Made by a program: the position numbers and the translations under genes. From Clostridiaceae bacterium BL-3 (GTDB lineage: Bacteria; Bacillota; Clostridia; Clostridiales; Clostridiaceae): DNA of 64,000 nt. The stretch lies in assembly GCA_902809985.1 (NCBI GenBank), contig CADDXC010000001.1, forward strand, positions 248,001 through 312,000, read 5' to 3'. This document shows positions 63,176 to 64,000 of the stretch, piece after piece (position 1 is the stretch's first letter; every line of letters starts with the position of its first letter). Under the pieces are notes generated by a model, which was not told where the DNA came from, did not search any database, and saw only the letters and a program-made list of their open reading frames with translations.

Positions 63176-63207
63176 TTGTGAACTTAATTTTATATAAAGG
63201 TTAACAA
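63176..63207 (-). promoter_or_regulatory. BirA biotin-repressor operator
   Basis: On the minus strand: TTGTTAACC, 14 bases, AGTTCACAA. The consensus is TTGTTAACC-N14-16-GGTTAACAA, so the first half is perfect and the second has two changes. It lies 25 bases before bioB, next to a TATAAT box (TATAATTAT). This means that bioB is repressed by biotin-loaded BirA. Confidence 0.8.
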
Positions 63208-63349
63208 TATAATTATAGCAATACACAAAAAATATATCAAGATATTTTGAATATTAAATTTGGCAAAGGTATAGACATAGCTTGGATGGACACACTAATA
63301 ACTAATTGCTCATAGTATTAACTTTGCCGTCACTAAGTTTTTTGTTAAA

Positions 63350-63389
63350 ATAAAAAGTGTAAATCCTGGTGAATGACATCAGGATTTAC
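63350..63389 (-). terminator. minus-strand terminator of the last gene
   Basis: Stem TAAATCCTG/CAGGATTTA; on the minus strand the hairpin is followed by CACTTTTTATT. It directly follows the stop of the fragment gene. Confidence 0.75.
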
Positions 63390-63395
63390 GCAAAT

Positions 63396-64000
63396 TTAAG
63401 TTGGATCATATCCCACTACAGTCCATATTCCAGTACTGTCCTGTCTTATAAGTTTCTTTAGATATACTTTTCTTATAGGGGTATTTTTCCCACCAACCTC
63501 TACTACTGCATCTATCCCGGTGTTTTTTAGTACGTTTAATTCTTCATATTTAATGGGATAATCACCCTGAATGCCTTCAGGTGAAATCTTAAGGCTTACA
63601 AAAACCTGGGATGTGAAAACAGGATCTAATTTCCATGGAGAATGTCCTCTATCAGCATTTTTTTGTTCTGCCTGTTCTATTTTTAAATCTACGGGAACTT
63701 TTACTTCAGGTTTAGCTAAATTCCCTCTTTTTGATGAAGGTAAGTCCACTATGCCGTTGGTAAGGTCCTTTATGAATAATTTCAATTCTTCTAAAGACGA
63801 ATTCCCAACTACGGCATATTCAAAGCCATTCAGCTGCCACCTAACCGAATTTATATCTGTTGAACCTGCGTATGAGTCTATACCCTGTAGAATGCCCACT
63901 TCATTTTGTACTGGTGACTGAATTTCTGCTGCACTGTTGTTTATCCTTCCAATAACTGCAGTGGATACTGGCTTGAATTCACTTGAGGATTTCTTCTGCA
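63396..64000 (-). CDS. hypothetical protein, C-terminal part (gene runs off the window)
   Basis: The frame is open to the window edge, so the N-terminus is outside; about 201 residues are visible. An internal Met at 63899 is not a start, since homologous-looking sequence (STAVIGRINNSAAEIQ) runs on upstream. The fragment is soluble, Ser/Thr/Lys-rich in the middle (LPSSKRGNLAKPEVKVPVD), and the C-terminal 90 residues look like a beta-rich domain with IRKVYLKKLIRQDSTGIWTV, as in some secreted or anti-sigma-linked proteins. I recognise no family. Confidence 0.6.
   Translation of the reverse strand, partial: QKKSSSEFKPVSTAVIGRINNSAAEIQSPVQNEVGILQGIDSYAGSTDINSVRWQLNGFEYAVVGNSSLEELKLFIKDLTNGIVDLPSSKRGNLAKPEVKVPVDLKIEQAEQKNADRGHSPWKLDPVFTSQVFVSLKISPEGIQGDYPIKYEELNVLKNTGIDAVVEVGGKNTPIRKVYLKKLIRQDSTGIWTVVGYDPT

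Overview
The window looks like a low-GC Gram-positive anaerobe of the genus Clostridium. Evidence: AT-rich intergenic DNA, strong AGGAGG-type ribosome sites with many TTG and GTG starts, a Firmicute-type RNase P RNA, clostridial purine and thiamine riboswitches, and two selenocysteine (in-frame TGA) genes of the glycine/sarcosine/betaine reductase family. Such genes are typical of amino-acid-fermenting and acetogenic clostridia. I cannot assign a species from sequence alone. There is no prophage, insertion sequence, CRISPR array, rRNA or tRNA that I can support.

Layout. 1-6.7 kb: the 3' end of an MFS transporter, a short-chain and a zinc-type dehydrogenase, lipoyl synthase, and the E2 and E3 subunits of an acetoin- or 2-oxoacid-dehydrogenase complex; E1 is not in the window. 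6.8-10.1 kb: an SGNH hydrolase, RNase P RNA, a possible pseudoknot RNA, a small unknown protein, a membrane protein and lgt. 10.4-19.6 kb: the most unusual region. A PocR/AraC-type regulator is followed by two operons behind near-identical ~95-bp promoters: [trxB remnant, trxA, grdA(Sec), internally deleted grdC, grdD] and [GrdE-like, GrdB-like(Sec), metal-dependent amidohydrolase]. 19.6-28 kb: HtrA protease, metallophosphoesterase, a solitary CamA-like adenine methyltransferase, a guanine-riboswitch-controlled purine permease, YdcF, and a second SGNH hydrolase.

28-35.2 kb: a guanine-riboswitch-controlled purine operon purE-C-F-M-N-H-D, whose terminator and antiterminator can be read directly. 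35.4-44.9 kb: envelope-type proteins, two paralogous amino acid permeases, an MBL hydrolase, a B12-methionine-synthase-activation-like protein and an MFS transporter. 45-49 kb: RlmD, an RDD-like membrane protein and an LtaS-type enzyme. 49-52.4 kb: a TPP-riboswitch operon with a TatD-family hydrolase and a ThiX-Y-Z-like ABC transporter. 52.5-55.4 kb: TsaC/Sua5 and a secreted beta-lactamase-fold hydrolase. 55.6-61.8 kb: a sigma-54 activator (CBS-PAS-AAA-Fis), a palindromic candidate enhancer, a -24/-12 promoter, and an AtuA/DUF4387-type pair with a class III CoA-transferase and a CitMHS transporter. 62.2-63.2 kb: a solitary bioB with a BirA-type operator. The window ends in an unknown gene fragment.

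How the genes work together. The PocR-type regulator probably senses a small molecule and activates both selenoprotein operons through the shared promoter. The amidohydrolase would release an amine that the GrdE/GrdB-like pair reduces, with electrons from thioredoxin through GrdA. The damage to trxB and grdC suggests either that this locus leans on complete copies elsewhere or that it is decaying. The sigma-54 operon looks like a separate module for uptake and CoA activation of an organic acid. Purine and thiamine supply are both under metabolite-sensing RNA control.
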